Origin: Hysterangium stoloniferum
Lineage: Eukaryota > Basidiomycota > Agaricomycetes > Hysterangiales > Hysterangiaceae
Reading direction: 5' to 3'
DNA length: 64,000 nucleotides
Assembly (NCBI GenBank): GCA_015178975.1
Contig: WHVD01000026.1
Location: 558,001 to 622,000 of the forward strand
Shown here: positions 32,458 through 44,282 of the stretch, one piece after another
Position numbering within the stretch: position 1 is the stretch's first letter
Layout of the letters: each line of letters begins with the position of its first letter
Notes under the pieces: generated by a model
Database searches by the model: none
The model's input: the letters and a program-made list of their open reading frames with translations, nothing else
What the model was told of the DNA's origin: nothing
Position numbers and translations under genes: made by a program

Positions 32458-33408
32458 TCAATTATCATAATCAGGAGAAATAGGAATAACGTCAACTATT
32501 TCTTCCTGTTGATTAATTATTGACGATGAAGTCGTTGCTTGATCGCTAGGTGGGGAAAAATTGAAAATACTGTCAGTTTTAGAGCTGGATGGGGAAGATG
32601 GATGACTATATGCACGCTGAGATTGTCCGGGAGTGGTTAGGCTCGTATTATTGACTGGAATAGAGTTGTTAGATCCATTAAGAATTTGAAAAACTCGTCT
32701 CAAAGCTCTATTCATGATAGAGAGATGAGCTTCTCCTCTCGAAAAAACCTTTGGGGCTCTCATTCCCCACATGTCTTCGAAAGTCCAATATTCCGGATCA
32801 ATCTGGTCTTCCAAGCTCCAGTTCTCTCGCAATGCATAGGGCAAAGGGGGAGTAGGATCGTCCAGCCATTTCCAAGTAGACTGACTGCCTAGTCTCAGAC
32901 TTCTGGCCTTTGCTTTATCCATCCAAGCCTCAAGTTTTAAACCGTTCTTTTGAAATGTATTGAACCATTGAGCTACAAAGGTTCTAGAACCAGTGACGAG
33001 CAATGGGTTGGTTATGAGATCTTGATGGTTTCCGAAAGGTGCAGGCGTTATACATAGTTCGCGAAACTTCCCTTCTGGAATAAAATAAGAAATAGTAGAG
33101 TTGGAAAGGATAGGAGTGTAATTATCTGCTGCAATACAAGTTAATTTAACATTCGAGAGATGATACTCCCAAAGATAATATGCCAGAGACTCTCGAATGC
33201 GATAGACTTTGACTCCATTATATTCAATGGGAATCCAATCGTATTCATTAAGTCGATAATGCAGCGGTTTTCGGGTAGGATAAAGTGTATGAGAAACTAG
33301 TACTTCGTTTTGCGAAGGTTTCCCTTCAACAATTTTGATAGAATAGTCCAATTCGGTGACTGGGGAGAGTTCCATATGTAATTTTAAACTTTTTTGATGT
33401 GGAAACAT
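32458..33408 (-). CDS. Extra sense ORF of element D, between chromodomain and 3' LTR (316 aa, unknown)
   Basis: ATG at 33408 opens an uninterrupted 316-codon frame in the sense direction of the element. It ends 132 bp before the 3' LTR, the position of env or accessory genes in other LTR elements. Visible features are a basic start (MFPHQKSLK), a mixed alpha/beta region with WIPIEYNGVKVYRIRESLAYYLWEY, a charged WKWLDDPTPPLPYALRENW and DPEYWTFEDMWGMRAPKVF block, then ALRRVFQIL and a Ser/Pro-rich tail. I see no signal peptide, no convincing membrane span and no zinc or protease motif, so an envelope protein is unlikely. It stays open while pol is broken, which hints at late decay or selection. 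The function is unknown. Confidence 0.7.
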   Translation of the reverse strand: MFPHQKSLKLHMELSPVTELDYSIKIVEGKPSQNEVLVSHTLYPTRKPLHYRLNEYDWIPIEYNGVKVYRIRESLAYYLWEYHLSNVKLTCIAADNYTPILSNSTISYFIPEGKFRELCITPAPFGNHQDLITNPLLVTGSRTFVAQWFNTFQKNGLKLEAWMDKAKARSLRLGSQSTWKWLDDPTPPLPYALRENWSLEDQIDPEYWTFEDMWGMRAPKVFSRGEAHLSIMNRALRRVFQILNGSNNSIPVNNTSLTTPGQSQRAYSHPSSPSSSKTDSIFNFSPPSDQATTSSSIINQQEEIVDVIPISPDYDN

Positions 33409-33483
33409 TTTCTTTTACTTGAATATATAAGAATGAAAGAAATAATAGCGCATATAGGGTGCATATATTGATGTTTTGGTTAT

Positions 33484-35414
33484 TTAGAGGCCAAGTCGGC
33501 CAGTGAGACCTCCGTGAGTCTCGGATGGCTGCTGCGCACTCTTTCTTTTATTTTCCCAGTCACGAAGAATTGCAGGAGCATTCTTCAAATCTTTTTTAGT
33601 AAGCCATTCATCAAAGTTTGAAGAATATCCCTTGAATCGAATTCTGTAGATTTGATTTCTCTTTCCACTTCGTGATCGTGACCATTTCTGTCCTACTATT
33701 GCTTCGACTTCATATTCTGGAAGTTCTTCAAAATCTTCCCGGTTAAACTCTTTCTTAGGTTGTATCCCAAACCTTTCAGGTGACTCAGAATACCTTTCCA
33801 AATGTGCAATATTTAAGACAGGGTGAGTCCCATATGATGCAGGCATTCGGAGCCTATATGCTACCGGACTAATCTTCTCAAGTATTTCAAAAGGTCCTTC
33901 ATATCGCATTAGAAGCTTTTGACCCTTTCCCTTAATGTTCTTCAATAAGGATAAGGAGTGGGGATTCAAGACAACTAAATCGCCTTCTTGGAATTCCACA
34001 GTGAGTCGTCCTTGATTGTAATACTTCTTTTGGAATATTTGCCCTAATAATAGAGCATCCTTGGTTGATCTCTATTGGCTCGGAATTGCTCCACCATTAG
34101 ATCAGCTTGATCGCTCCACCCCCTTAGATCAGATTCTGCAGATTGAGTTACTATATCTGGTCTACTAATGGGTTCCTTTCCAGGCGATAGGTAACTTGTT
34201 TTAGTACTCGGATTAAATCCAAATAATAAAAATGCAGGCGTGAATCCTGAGATAGTGTGAACACTTGTATTGTACGATAATGTGAATCCGTCCAATAAGG
34301 GAGCCCAATCAGCCCGTTCTGGTCCAATATATGTGCACAAAGTGACTTCTAATATTTGATTCATTATCTCTGTCTGACCGTCTGCTTGAGGATGATACAC
34401 TGTAGTTAAAGCTCTTTTAATATTCAGTTGTTTGCAAACGGACTCCCAAAATCTTCCTGTCCATTTGCGATCTCGATCAGATATAATCTGTCTCGGGAGA
34501 CCATATTGCGTGATTATATGCTTGAATATTAACCTTCCAATTTCTTCTTCATTGTCGGTAGTATGGCATGGAATAAATATACCATACTTTGTTAATTTAT
34601 CAACTACTACTAGGATGTTATCAAAGCCGTCACTTGTGGGGAGCTCTGGAATAAAATCCATAGTAATAACTTCAAACGGCTGAGTCGGGATCGGGATTGG
34701 TTGTAAAAGTCCATATGGGGCATGTCTTCTTATCTTGGATTTTTGACAGATATCACATGTATTCACGAACTGTAGGATATCTCATGACATCTTTGGCCAA
34801 TAGTAGCCACTCGCGATCCTATTGTATGTTTTGTGATATCCGGCATGAGTGCCATTAAATAGCTCATCATGCATTTGAGACATAATCTCAGAGCATTTTG
34901 ATTTCGGAACACAGAGTCTAGAATTCCCTTGAGAGTCTTCAAAGAATATTAATCCTTCATTGCCCAAAGAATATTGCGGGAATTGAGGATTAACCCAATT
35001 GTCTTCGGTCCTTAATGTATTTATAACCTGGGTAAAATATTGATCTTCTTCATACCCTTTAACAAAACTTATAATTTCATTAGGATTGGCTCCAATTAGC
35101 ACACTATAGCCATGTGCGCTCAAATAAGGTGATTTCATTTGTCCCAAAAAGGAATTCTCAATAGAGACGCTGAGATTTACCGATCGGCTCGGTTCTTTGA
35201 ACTCCTCTTCAAAATAGTGCCTGCCAAGATTCAATATCTCAGCTTCGAATTCAGGTGAGATTTCATCATAAATTCTTGCCAGAGGATCATTCTCTCTATC
35301 CTCTAGGCTTACTGATATTATCTTATCAGATATCAGGCTATCTTCTCTTGGCAAGTGCCGTCTCAATCTCGAAATTGGGTCAACATTCAAGTGCACTCTA
35401 CCAGCTCTATGCAC
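33484..35414 (-). pseudogene. pol: Element D pol: RNase H end, integrase and chromodomain
   Basis: Three pieces in series. 35414-34782 has HRAGRVHLNVDPISRL and the zinc-binding HDELFNGTHAGYHKTYNRI region. A TGA separates it from 34766-34044, with CDICQKSK, MDFIPELPTSDG (first Asp), ISDRDRKWTGRFW (second Asp) and YHPQADGQTEIMNQ. After a frameshift near 34044, 33999-33484 carries a linker with VLNIAHLERY and a chromodomain-like YEVEAIVGQK ... YRIRFKGYSSNFDEWLTKKDL. The enzyme would integrate the cDNA and the chromodomain would direct it to chromatin. Confidence 0.9.
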
Positions 35415-35538
35415 AACTTTGAGGTCGGTATATGCTGCAAAGATGGTTCCCCAGGTGAGCAGTCTTCTATTAATATTTTGAAAGGTTCTGCTCCATGTTA
35501 AAGCGGCATGATCTGTTATAGCCCAGATCTTCTCTCCT

Positions 35539-37056
35539 TCAAGATAGGATTGGAACTAGCCCTTCTTTCAAGGCTAAGGCTTCTCTTTCAGTTGGTGAGT
35601 AATTCCTTTCTGCAGATTTTAATGTTCTTGACCAATAGGCAATTACTCTCTCAACATGAACAATAGTCTCTTCAAAATTCTCGGCCCAAGAGCCATTTTC
35701 CGGTAAATGCTCTTCTTCTTTTGATATAGCAATTAATAACTGTGGGATTGGTTCATTATTATCATAGGCCTTTTTTAGCTTGTCATAGGTCTTGGTTCCT
35801 TGTAAGTCCCTGATTTTGATTGGCTGGACTTGTTGCAGAATTGCTGCAATGCCAATATCACAAGCATCAGAATATAACCTATATCCTAAACCTCTGATAG
35901 CATATGCCCTGACTGGAGCATTAGTTAGAGCCTTTTTTGCTAATTCAAAAGCATTTTGCTGAGCATTTCCCCATGTCCATAGTACATCCTTTTTGAGTAA
36001 TGAGAATAATGGGTTGACAATCCAAGCATAAAATGGAATATATGCTGAGAAATAGACCATCATTCCCAAGAATGTTTGAAGCTCATGAACATTTCTGGGT
36101 TCTTCTAATTGTAGAATAGCATCTATCTTCTCCTTATTAGTAGACAAGCCAAGTCGGGAGACTTTCTGTCCTAATAACTGAAGTGATTGGTAGGCAAAAT
36201 GGCATTTTGAGGGAGATAAGGTCATTTTTGAAGCAATGATTGCTTTGAGGACTGATTCTGTATGCATTAAATGATCTTCAAAAGTTTTAGAGAAGATGAC
36301 AATATCATCAATGTAGACCAAAGCAAATATCCAGAGGAATGGGGCTAGGATATTCTGCATCACTCTCTGGAAGACTGCTGGGCCATTTCTGAATCCAAAG
36401 GGCATTCTCAGGAATTGATAAAGCCCTCTGTGTGTTCTGAAAGCTGTCTTCTCTTTATCTTTTGATGCCATTTCCAATTGAGTAAAACCGGCTAATGCAT
36501 CTAGTGTAGATAACCACTGAGATCCAGTTAATGCTTGTAATATATCATCTTGCCGAGGCAGTGGAAATTCATCTGGAATGACTTGAGCATTAAGTTGCCT
36601 GAGGTCAATTACCATCCTAGGCTTTCCTTGCCGATAAATAATAAATGCAGGAGCACCCCAAGGGCTTTTGGAAGGCTCAATAACTTGTAATTTGACCCAT
36701 TTATCCATCTGCTCATCAATAATCTCTCTATTCTTAGGTGAGGCAAAGAATGGAGGTCGGGAAATTTCTCTTGTTCCTTCTCTAAGATTTATCTCCACCT
36801 TGGCAGGATAGTGGCCTAATCTTCCATCTAATCCAAAGGCTAATCGATTCTTCCATAAGATAGCCTTTAGTTGATTCTTCTGCTCCAATGATAAATCCTT
36901 ATTGATATCAATCTCTTCAAAGAATTTATCAGAGCTAATATCATCAGGAGGAGTTTCTGCTGTCTTTGGGCCACCTTCTGATTCTCCTTGAGTATTAGGC
37001 TGATCAATAGAATTGTATTTCGGATTGAGAAGTTGGCTAGCAATGCTCTTTATCAA
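35539..37056 (-). pseudogene. pol: Element D pol: reverse transcriptase and RNase H (505-codon frame)
   Basis: Open from 37056 to 35539. Blocks seen are EKNQLKAILWKNRLAFG, ISRPPFFASPKNREIIDEQM, WGAPAFIIYRQGKPRMVIDL, WLSTLDALAGFTQLEM, FRTHRGLYQFLRMPFGFRN, the catalytic ALVYIDDIVIFSKT (about residue 248), LQTFLGMMVYFSAYI, and RNase H with LYSDACDIGIAAILQQ and YWSRTLKSAERNYSPTEREALAL. Frameshifts near 37100 and 35540 detach it from the protease and from the RNase H end. The RT is more similar to plant/fungal Tf-like chromoviruses than to chromoviruses 1 and 2. Confidence 0.92.
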
Positions 37057-37129
37057 ATAGGAATGAGCACTTAGATGGGATAGTTGCTCATTGTCTAAAT
37101 GTTCCAGGCTATCTAACCATGTTTCTGGA

Positions 37130-40100
37130 TTATGGGAGTAGCCTAGTATTTGCCTTCATGTATATGCACTGGGAAACTTGAGAAATTGGAATATATAACC
37201 GAGGATTTTTCCGAAGTAATGATAGAATCAGGTGTTGCATAGAAATCTTGGTCTCCCCGGTAGATAAGAATATCTTCTCTATATATGCTATATCAGATCC
37301 CTTTGGGAAGGACAGGGTTACTGGTATAGCACTTATAGACTCTGGAGAAATGGTTATATCAATGCTAGACCTTACTGAATTCTCAGTTTCCTTAGATTGA
37401 ATTGATTTCTTTATTTTTTTGTTCTTCCTATGAGCCTTAATTTTTCCGGCAAGATCCGAGAGCTTTGGAGTGACGTTAACTTGGAAAGCTTCACCCCTTT
37501 CATCCTTTAATAAAGGTCCAATAGAATTTTGAACTTTGATAGACCTTCCACTAGAGCCAAAGCTCAAGATTGAACCTTCCTCTCCTTGGATCACTGAGAT
37601 TGCATATTGGTCTGCAAAATCATTTGCCAATAATGAATGGAGTAGTCATCCCTTTGACTACATAAGCTTCAATGATTAATTCTACTGGCCCTTCACTTGT
37701 ATCAAAGTAAATAGGCAAGGAAATAAATCCGGATATTGTAGAGGCTCCAGTTACTTGAATTAAATTGATTCTCTGTCCATTTTTAATCTTTGGAGGATTT
37801 TTGAGTTGAGATAAGGTAGAGTGAGATATCAATGAAATGTCTGCTCCAGAATCCACTATAATATTTGTAGGATTTTTGCCATAACTTCCAAGCCATCCTT
37901 GAGTGGAAGTGGCTTGTGCTCCAAGGAAAGCACAACCGGGAGGCCTGGCCATCAGTCTTGGCAAAGAAAATATTTCCCTCTTGGTGGAATTAGCTAGTTT
38001 GATAATATAGTTTTTGACATAGAAGATTCCATTCAACATTTTCCGCTGTAATTTCTGCTCAGAGGCCCTTTTCTGCATAGTAGTTCCCATGTTATCTGAA
38101 TATATGCTGGTTTTCCTTTCAGATTCAAGCTCTGATCCCCTCTGACTCGACTCAGGGTCTGAAGACTGGTTATTTGAAGTGGAAACCATGTTAACTGATG
38201 TGCATATATTCAGTGCTTGAGATGATTCTGTGTTGGAATGCTCTTCTGAATTCAATTCAATCAAATCAGTTGATTCCTCTATAGTTTCTTGAGAGCTCTC
38301 TTCTTCTGAGCTACAATTGTAATAGAGGTCATCATATTCTGTTTGAGCTTGAATATCTTCTTCAGTTTGACTAATAAAATTTGTCCGAGCATTTCTTATT
38401 CCTTTCTTGGAGTACTTGCAGTCATAGTCCCAATGCTTTGGGCTGCCACAATGCCTACAAGGCCTAGCCTTCTTGGATTCCGGAGTATTCCCTTTAGAGA
38501 CAATTGAGTCATCTCTTGGGAACTGAGGTTTCCCAATATTAGGACTCCAACCAATTAAAGTGGATCTTGCAAACTTGAAACGGTTAGGTCTTGAGGCAAA
38601 GCCTTTAGGCTCTCTAAGTGACTGCTCCAATTGCTTCAATCTTCTGTAAATGGAAGAGGTAGAAGAAGTGAAGAAGGATGTTTGAAGAGCTTCCTCATGA
38701 TGCTTAATGGCAGTTGCAAATTCTCTCAAACTCCTATACCAGTGAGTGTCTAGAATGGCTGCCCAGAACTCAGGAGCTCCATTCATCACTTCCATGATTG
38801 TTTCAGAGTCTGAAAGCCTGTATACCATGCTGAGAAGCTCTGTTTTCCGAATGAAATAGCTTGTAGGAGATTCAGTGGAGTGACCTGCTTCCTGGTAGTT
38901 TGCTTTATTAGCTCTACTTTTCTGCCGGTCAAGCCAAGACCTATTCATGTAATAAACACAAATAGCCCTTCTCAAGGTACTCCAAGAGACTGTAATCTCA
39001 CGGCGGTAATCTGTTGGTAATGACCAAAACCATAAGTCGGCTTCCTTCTCAAGCCTGAGAGGGATTAATTGTCCCAACTGTTGGAATATATAGTTGCTTC
39101 GTTCAGATAGATTATTGATCTTGAATATCCATTTGGACAAGGTGTCTGGATCACCATCCCACTTGGGAATAATTTCCGGTTTCAGTTTCAGATCAAAATG
39201 AGCTTCTTGTATGCTCTTAGCACTTGTAGTATCAGGTAGCTTGGGTGGCCCCCTCATAGAATTAAATCTTCTAGGGCCACTAGGACCATTATCTCCATCA
39301 TCTCCATCACCAGGAGGACCTCCTCCTCCTTGAGAGATGTTTGATTCTCCAAATAAACCTGACCTATGAGGTCTTCTATATGATGTTCTCCTATCCCTCT
39401 CAGGATCATAAGGTATATGCATCCCAAGAGGTTCTCTGACAGGCTCCTTCCGAGGAATTGTAGTTCCTAAACCTGTAGTAGTATATGGCAATGAAGCCTG
39501 CCTTTCAGGAGGTCTTCTAGTTTGAGGCTCTTGTAATAACTCTGACAATCTTCGAGATTCTGACATATATGCAGGTAGATTATCATAAGGGGAGTGATCA
39601 CTTGAATGAGGACTGCTTGTATCTTCAGAAATATGCTTTCTAGCCTCTTGAAAGCCTCGTTCTTCATGTAGAGGCACTCCCTTTTTAGTTTCATGCTTCA
39701 AAATGCTATAATCGATTTCTTCTCCTTCAGAAGGTAATTCAAATTTAACTTCACTTGTCATTTCTTTAGGAGTTGAATGGATTATGCCTATAGGTTCATG
39801 ACTAGGTGGTTTGGAAGGTGATTCTATTTCTGGAGGAAGCTGAATCTGGCTGATCCCCTCAGACTCGACCTGGGCTGAGGAAGCCTCTTGCTCAGGTACT
39901 TCAGTTTCACCCATTGGAATTAAAGCCTTGTGGAAATATAAATATGCCAGAGTATTCTCAATCTCTTCACGATAGAGGACTGAGATAACTTCAAAGTCTT
40001 CTTGACTCCAAGCTTCTCTAGGATCATCATATGGTCCCCATTTTGGTAGTTTAGGTACTTGTATGCCCTTTGAAGTGAGTATAGGAGTTGCCTTATCAAT

Positions 40101-40580
40101 ATGCTCTTGAATTATCTCCTGTAATAACTCATAACATCCAGGATCTGTATGATATCCAGCCTCTTCTAAGGGCAAATCCCTATTCTCCTCACTAGGGATT
40201 CCTCCCAGTAGGTCTTCTAACAAATAGAGAACATGAGCCGCTACCTTTTCAGCCTGCTTGGGCAAAGGCCTATAGGGTAGACTATCTGTGTGTGGAATAT
40301 ATCTCTTTCCAACTTTCAGGATGAGTTCTCTGCGAGGTTTATGTTGAAAGGTTGTCTCATACAATCTCCTCAATCTCACTGTACTTGGATAGAGGTAAGT
40401 AAGATCTCCTGGTCTGGCTTTATCATTCCTGAATAGATGCCTTTGTGGAGATGCAGAGAAACTGTAGACTGGAGTATCTGGAATGGTAACATTGAGATGG
40501 CGGAAATGTTGAGGAGTTGTGGTGGGTGTTGGAGAGACTAATCTCTCTGGGTGTAGCTGTATGCTAGGTGTTTTGGACAT
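37130..40580 (-). pseudogene. gag: Element D gag-protease (986-codon frame plus short continuation)
   Basis: ATG 40580 starts MSKTPSIQLHPERL. The protein is unusually long for gag. It has a Pro/Ser-rich N-terminal third, a Gly-rich GGGGPPGDGDDGD linker (about residue 420), the gag core IPKWDGDPDTLSKWIFKINN (about 470-490), and a CCHC knuckle CRHCGSPKHWDYDC (about 705). An acidic Ser/Glu-rich region follows, then the protease site NIIVDSGADISLIS (about 905). The frame ends at PFIIGK (37620). The next codons in another phase, NDFADQYAISVIQ, are the expected protease continuation (37630-37130), so a one-base change near 37628 separates them. Gag and protease are thus fused in one frame, unlike chromoviruses 1 and 2. 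Confidence 0.9.
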
Positions 40581-40815
40581 AGTAGAATTATTTCTAGTCC
40601 TACTAAGGGTAGATTGAATACTGTTAGGTGGTAAGAGAGTAGGAGTATTCGATGGAGGAATAGGTGTATTGATTTGATTCGAAGAAAGCTTTTGTAGCTT
40701 GATAGTAACTTGATTTAGTCTTGATTTGATTTCAAAATGTTCTGGATGAAAGCCTTGGTCCAGAATATATGTGGGTTACTGAAAGATTGCTGCAACAATA
40801 GATTGAAACAAGATC

Positions 40816-40838
40816 TTCCCAGAACGTCCACCAATTTT
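40816..40838 (-). other. Probable primer-binding site of element D
   Basis: On the minus strand the 5' LTR ends ACATTACA. Five bases later the sequence TGGTGGACGTTCTGGG begins, in the usual place for a tRNA-complementary primer site and starting with TGG as expected from a CCA-tailed tRNA. The tRNA was not identified. Confidence 0.55.
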
Positions 40839-42093
40839 TGTAATGTATTCAGGGGATTCTCTTAGATAGCTCAATATATGCTATAGTGTCACAGAGCTTC
40901 AACAATAAAATAAGCAAAGGTCTAGTAATTTAAATACTGATAGATTAATGAGCTGCACTATTAAGCTTAAACAACTCAACTCAATGCTTATTTTGATTAT
41001 TGAAAGGTTCAATAGAACAATATATGACTCTTTTAGCAAATAAAAGAACTATTCCTTGAGAATAGGGGCTAGAAGGTGAATATATGTGCAGTAACTTAGC
41101 AGAGACTTGATATAAAGCTTCGTATTCTTGTATGCTTATTTGCAACCATTAATAGTTATTTAACAAGGTGTTAAATAATTTATTAATAAAGAAAATAAAT
41201 ATAACTGGATTAATTGAATGCTTGTACTTCATTAATTCAATAAACTTAGGTTGGGCCTTGAATAATTTAGTATTGGCAGGATTTCAGTAAGGATACTTAT
41301 TTTAGGTTTACTATGTATTTAGTAAGCCTAAGGGTAGCTGTGAGGCTGGGGGAAACTTAGATGATTAGCTAAGTTCAAGAGTGCTGACAACGATTCAAGA
41401 TTCTGCAAGTGTAGGTGCTTGCAGTTAGTGTATCAGACTAAGGCTATTATTGTCCTTAAGATGATTAGATAATCTTATGAGCTGTGCAGTAAAATATGTG
41501 TGAGATATGATGATTTTATTCAAAACTTGGCCCTCTTTATATACATTTTGATAACTAAATAATTAACCATTTATTTATTTTATGAGGTCATTATTTAGGT
41601 CATAATAACCTCATATTCTACTTATTTTTTACCCTTTATTTATCACATGATCCCCCTCTCTGAGACAAGGGTTCCAACCTTTGGCAGGTTCAAGGCCGAG
41701 GTCCCAGAACAGAAGCAAATGCTGAGTTGGCGGAATCAAATAATGACTCGAGTAAATTGTTATAGTCACACTCGTGACTGAATGATATCCCGCAGTCGGA
41801 GGGTTATCTAATAGGTCACATGACTTCAAAAATTGCACACATTGGAACAAGCAATGTGCCGAAAAGCAATAACTAAGTAAATAAAATATAAATAATTAGT
41901 TAAAAATTATAATTAATTAATTAAGATATAAGAGCATTATATGAGCTCATATATGCTATTATTATGTGAAGTTAAAAGGAACTAGACCTTATATTTCACA
42001 ATAGAATATAATAAAAATACAATAAATTCAAGAAAATATTAAATAATTCAAAGAAAACTAAGAGAACCTTATGAGATAATGCTGATACCCACA
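40839..42093 (-). repeat. 5' LTR of element D (1255 bp)
   Basis: Reading plus it starts TGTAATGTATTCAGG and ends GATACCCACA. The minus-strand TATA box is at 41535-41545 and a single GTCACACTCGTGAC palindrome lies at 41765-41778, 220 bp upstream of it. It aligns with 31490-32325 over its right two thirds. Confidence 0.85.
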
Positions 42094-42687
42094 GTGTCCT
42101 TCCTCATTAAGTTATAAAGGGGTCTGGCAAGTCCTGCAAAGTCCTGGATAAACCTTCTATAAAAGTTGATAAAGCCAAGGAAAAACTGTGTCTCTTTTAT
42201 AGTAGTAGGTTCAAGCCATTTGGAAATACCTTCTATCTTTACTGGATCCTTGGAGATGCAGCCATGTGAAATGATCAGTCCAAGATATTCAATCTTTTTC
42301 TTTTTAAATTCACATTTTTCTGCATGTAAGTATAACTTATTTTTCTCCAAAATCTCCAGAACACTTTTGACTGCTTCCCTGTGTCTTCTGTGAAGATAAG
42401 GATATCATCTATGTAGACAATGCCAACCTGTCCATCAATCAGTTCTATGAACAGATCATTCATCATGGTCTGAAAGGTAGCAGGACTGTTGGTGAGACTA
42501 ATGAACATGACCAATAGTTCAAATAACACTCTATTGGTCCTAAATACTGCCTTCCATTCATCTCCCTTCTTTATCCTGACATTGTTATAACTCCATCTGA
42601 CATCCACCTTGGTGAAGTATTTGGCTTTCTTCAACTTGCTGATAATGTCAGGGATAAGTGGCAGGGGATAGGAATTTTTTATTGTTA
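42094..42687 (-). pseudogene. Gypsy reverse transcriptase fragment of another family
   Basis: On the minus strand from 42687: [15 protein letters not shown]-like start, then [49 protein letters not shown], the catalytic [13 protein letters not shown] (about 42410-42370). After a phase change come [17 protein letters not shown] and FLGFINFYRRFI. It is cut on the left by the 5' LTR of element D and on the right by the Tc1 derivative. It resembles Tf/Tcn-type gypsy RT and differs from the other three here. Confidence 0.85.
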
Positions 42688-43432
42688 CAGTGACTCACAA
42701 AATGTATCCAATGTTTTGCAGTTTCAAATTATATACCTTATACCTCAGTAGATAAAATAGTAAAAATCACCAGAATATTTTCAAGATGCTCTATCATGCA
42801 TAGTTTGATATGACATAATGGAATTATGTAATATCTATAATGGTAACAATATGAATATTTTAATAGAGAAGGTTCATTGGATACCTTTTGTTGCTGACAA
42901 GGTTAGGTGGGAAATTACTTGTATTTAGTGCTTGGTATAGCCACCCATTGCCTTTAATGTATCTGAAACTTTCCTATGCATATTTGCAATCAAATCCTGA
43001 CACACCTTTGCATCAATCTTGTACCATTCCTTCACCACCCTCTTCCAAACTTGTCCATCCCCTGGAGTGCATTTTCATACCCTCTTCAAGTGATTCTATA
43101 AGTGTTCAATGGGATTCAGGTCAGGAGATTCTGCTGGCCTTGAGAGAACCCTGAAACCATTTATTGGAACCAATTCTGGGCCTTCTTGCAGGTGTGCTTG
43201 GGGGCATTATCCTGCTGGAAGCTGCAGATTTCATAGTCACTAAGGCTGGCTTGCAAGTCATCCTCCAGAATCTGTATGTAGACATCCCCATCTATCCTTC
43301 CATCAATCTTGCATGCATACCCAACCCCCCCTCACAACATACACCTTTCAGGTCTGTAGCTACAGTGGTTCTTGAGTTATTCAAGAATCTTTGCACAACT
43401 AAAAATCATTGGAAGGGTTTTGTCCCTCACTG
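42688..43432 (-). mobile_element. Internally deleted Tc1-like element (TA target duplication)
   Basis: The ends are CAGTGACTCACAAAATG (42688) and the inverted CATTGG...TTTTGTCCCTCACTG (43432), each flanked by TA. On the minus strand it keeps only the 3' part of a transposase: QQDNAPKHTC (second catalytic Asp), then SPDLNPIEHL (typical Tc1 SPDLNPIE), KRVVKEWYKIDAKVCQDLI and ALKAMGGYTKH-like end. The N-terminal DNA-binding and first catalytic regions are deleted, so it could move only in trans. Confidence 0.75.
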
Positions 43433-43434
43433 TA

Positions 43435-44282
43435 TATATCAAAGGGCTCTCACAGCTAAGATTCTCCAAATTCCAATGATGAATCCCCTTTCACTTGCTG
43501 CCCAGCATGAGATCCTTGCTCTACTTAATGCTGGCTATTCTGCCAAACATATTTCACTTTCTACTGGCTATGGCTATGCTACTATCTCTAAACTTCACTG
43601 TGAATATGATTCCCACCTTTCTAAGGCCTCTGGTGGTCACCCATCCAAACTCTCTACAGCCAATATCTGTTTTGCATGATGCCTTATCAGCTCTGGGAAG
43701 GCTGACACAGCTGTAGATGCAACAAAGACACTTTGAGCTGTCACCAACCATGCACTCCATCCTCAAACAGTGCATTGTGGACTCAAGGCAGCTGGGATGA
43801 AGGCTGTGGTAAAGAAGAAAAGGCTTCTTCTTTCTAAGAAGCATAGCACCACCAAACTTCAGGGTTCTCTCAACCAGCCTGTTACTCAAGCCTTCCCCTG
43901 CCTTTTTCCACACCCACATCCTGCCATCTGACCCCAGCCTATTGATTTTTGTCTCATAAGACCACACCACCTTCTTCCAGAGGCCTGTCCACTATATCCA
44001 GAATTCACTTTACCCATTACCCATCACTTGCCAAAGCACCTGGTGGCCATCCATGCAAGCGTTCTCTCTCAGATATTCATTATTCCATCCAACAAATCAC
44101 TTCTCAGAAGGCAGAACATGCCATTGAGGTCACCAAAATCCTTCAAAATATGACTGGAGAGTCCATTTCAGTGAAGACTGTTCATAAAGCACTCAAGAAG
44201 GCTGGAATGAGGGCTGTGGTGAAAAGAAAAAAGGTCTTTACTCACTAAAAGGCATAGAAAGGCAAGGATGGACTTTGCTCTG
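43435..44282 (+). pseudogene. Rearranged Tc1-like transposase pieces (two N-terminal copies around an inverted catalytic piece)
   Basis: From about 43450 the plus strand encodes a helix-turn-helix start, MNPLSLAAQHEILALLNAGYSAKHISLSTG ... HLSKASGGHPSKLS, and after shifts AAGMKAVVKKKRLLLSKKHS. The stretch 43853-43985 is inverted: on the minus strand it reads VVWSYETKINRLGSDGRMWVWKKAGE, the region of the first catalytic Asp (here Tyr at that position, SYET instead of SDET). From 44000 a second N-terminal half runs plus again (APGGHPCKRSLSDIHYSIQQITS ... KAGMRAVVKRKK), ending at RMDFAL where solo LTR B is inserted. Confidence 0.75.

Larger units (their letters stand above)
31490..42093 (-). mobile_element. 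Element D: minus-strand Ty3/gypsy chromovirus with an extra 3' ORF
   Basis: On the minus strand the order is 5' LTR (42093-40839), primer-binding region, gag-protease (40580-37620), RT/RNase H, integrase, chromodomain, an extra ORF (33408-32458), a polypurine tract (AGGAAGAGGGGATTTTG) and the 3' LTR (32325 to about 31490). The 3' LTR is truncated, and the flanks (LTR A fragment left, a different gypsy RT right) show no TSD. One end has therefore been lost in a deletion. Frames are broken at only about five places, so it decayed less than chromoviruses 1 and 2. Confidence 0.88.

Noticed and set aside
32458-33408. Calling the extra ORF of element D an envelope gene
   Set aside because: Position fits, but no signal peptide, membrane span or cysteine pattern is visible.
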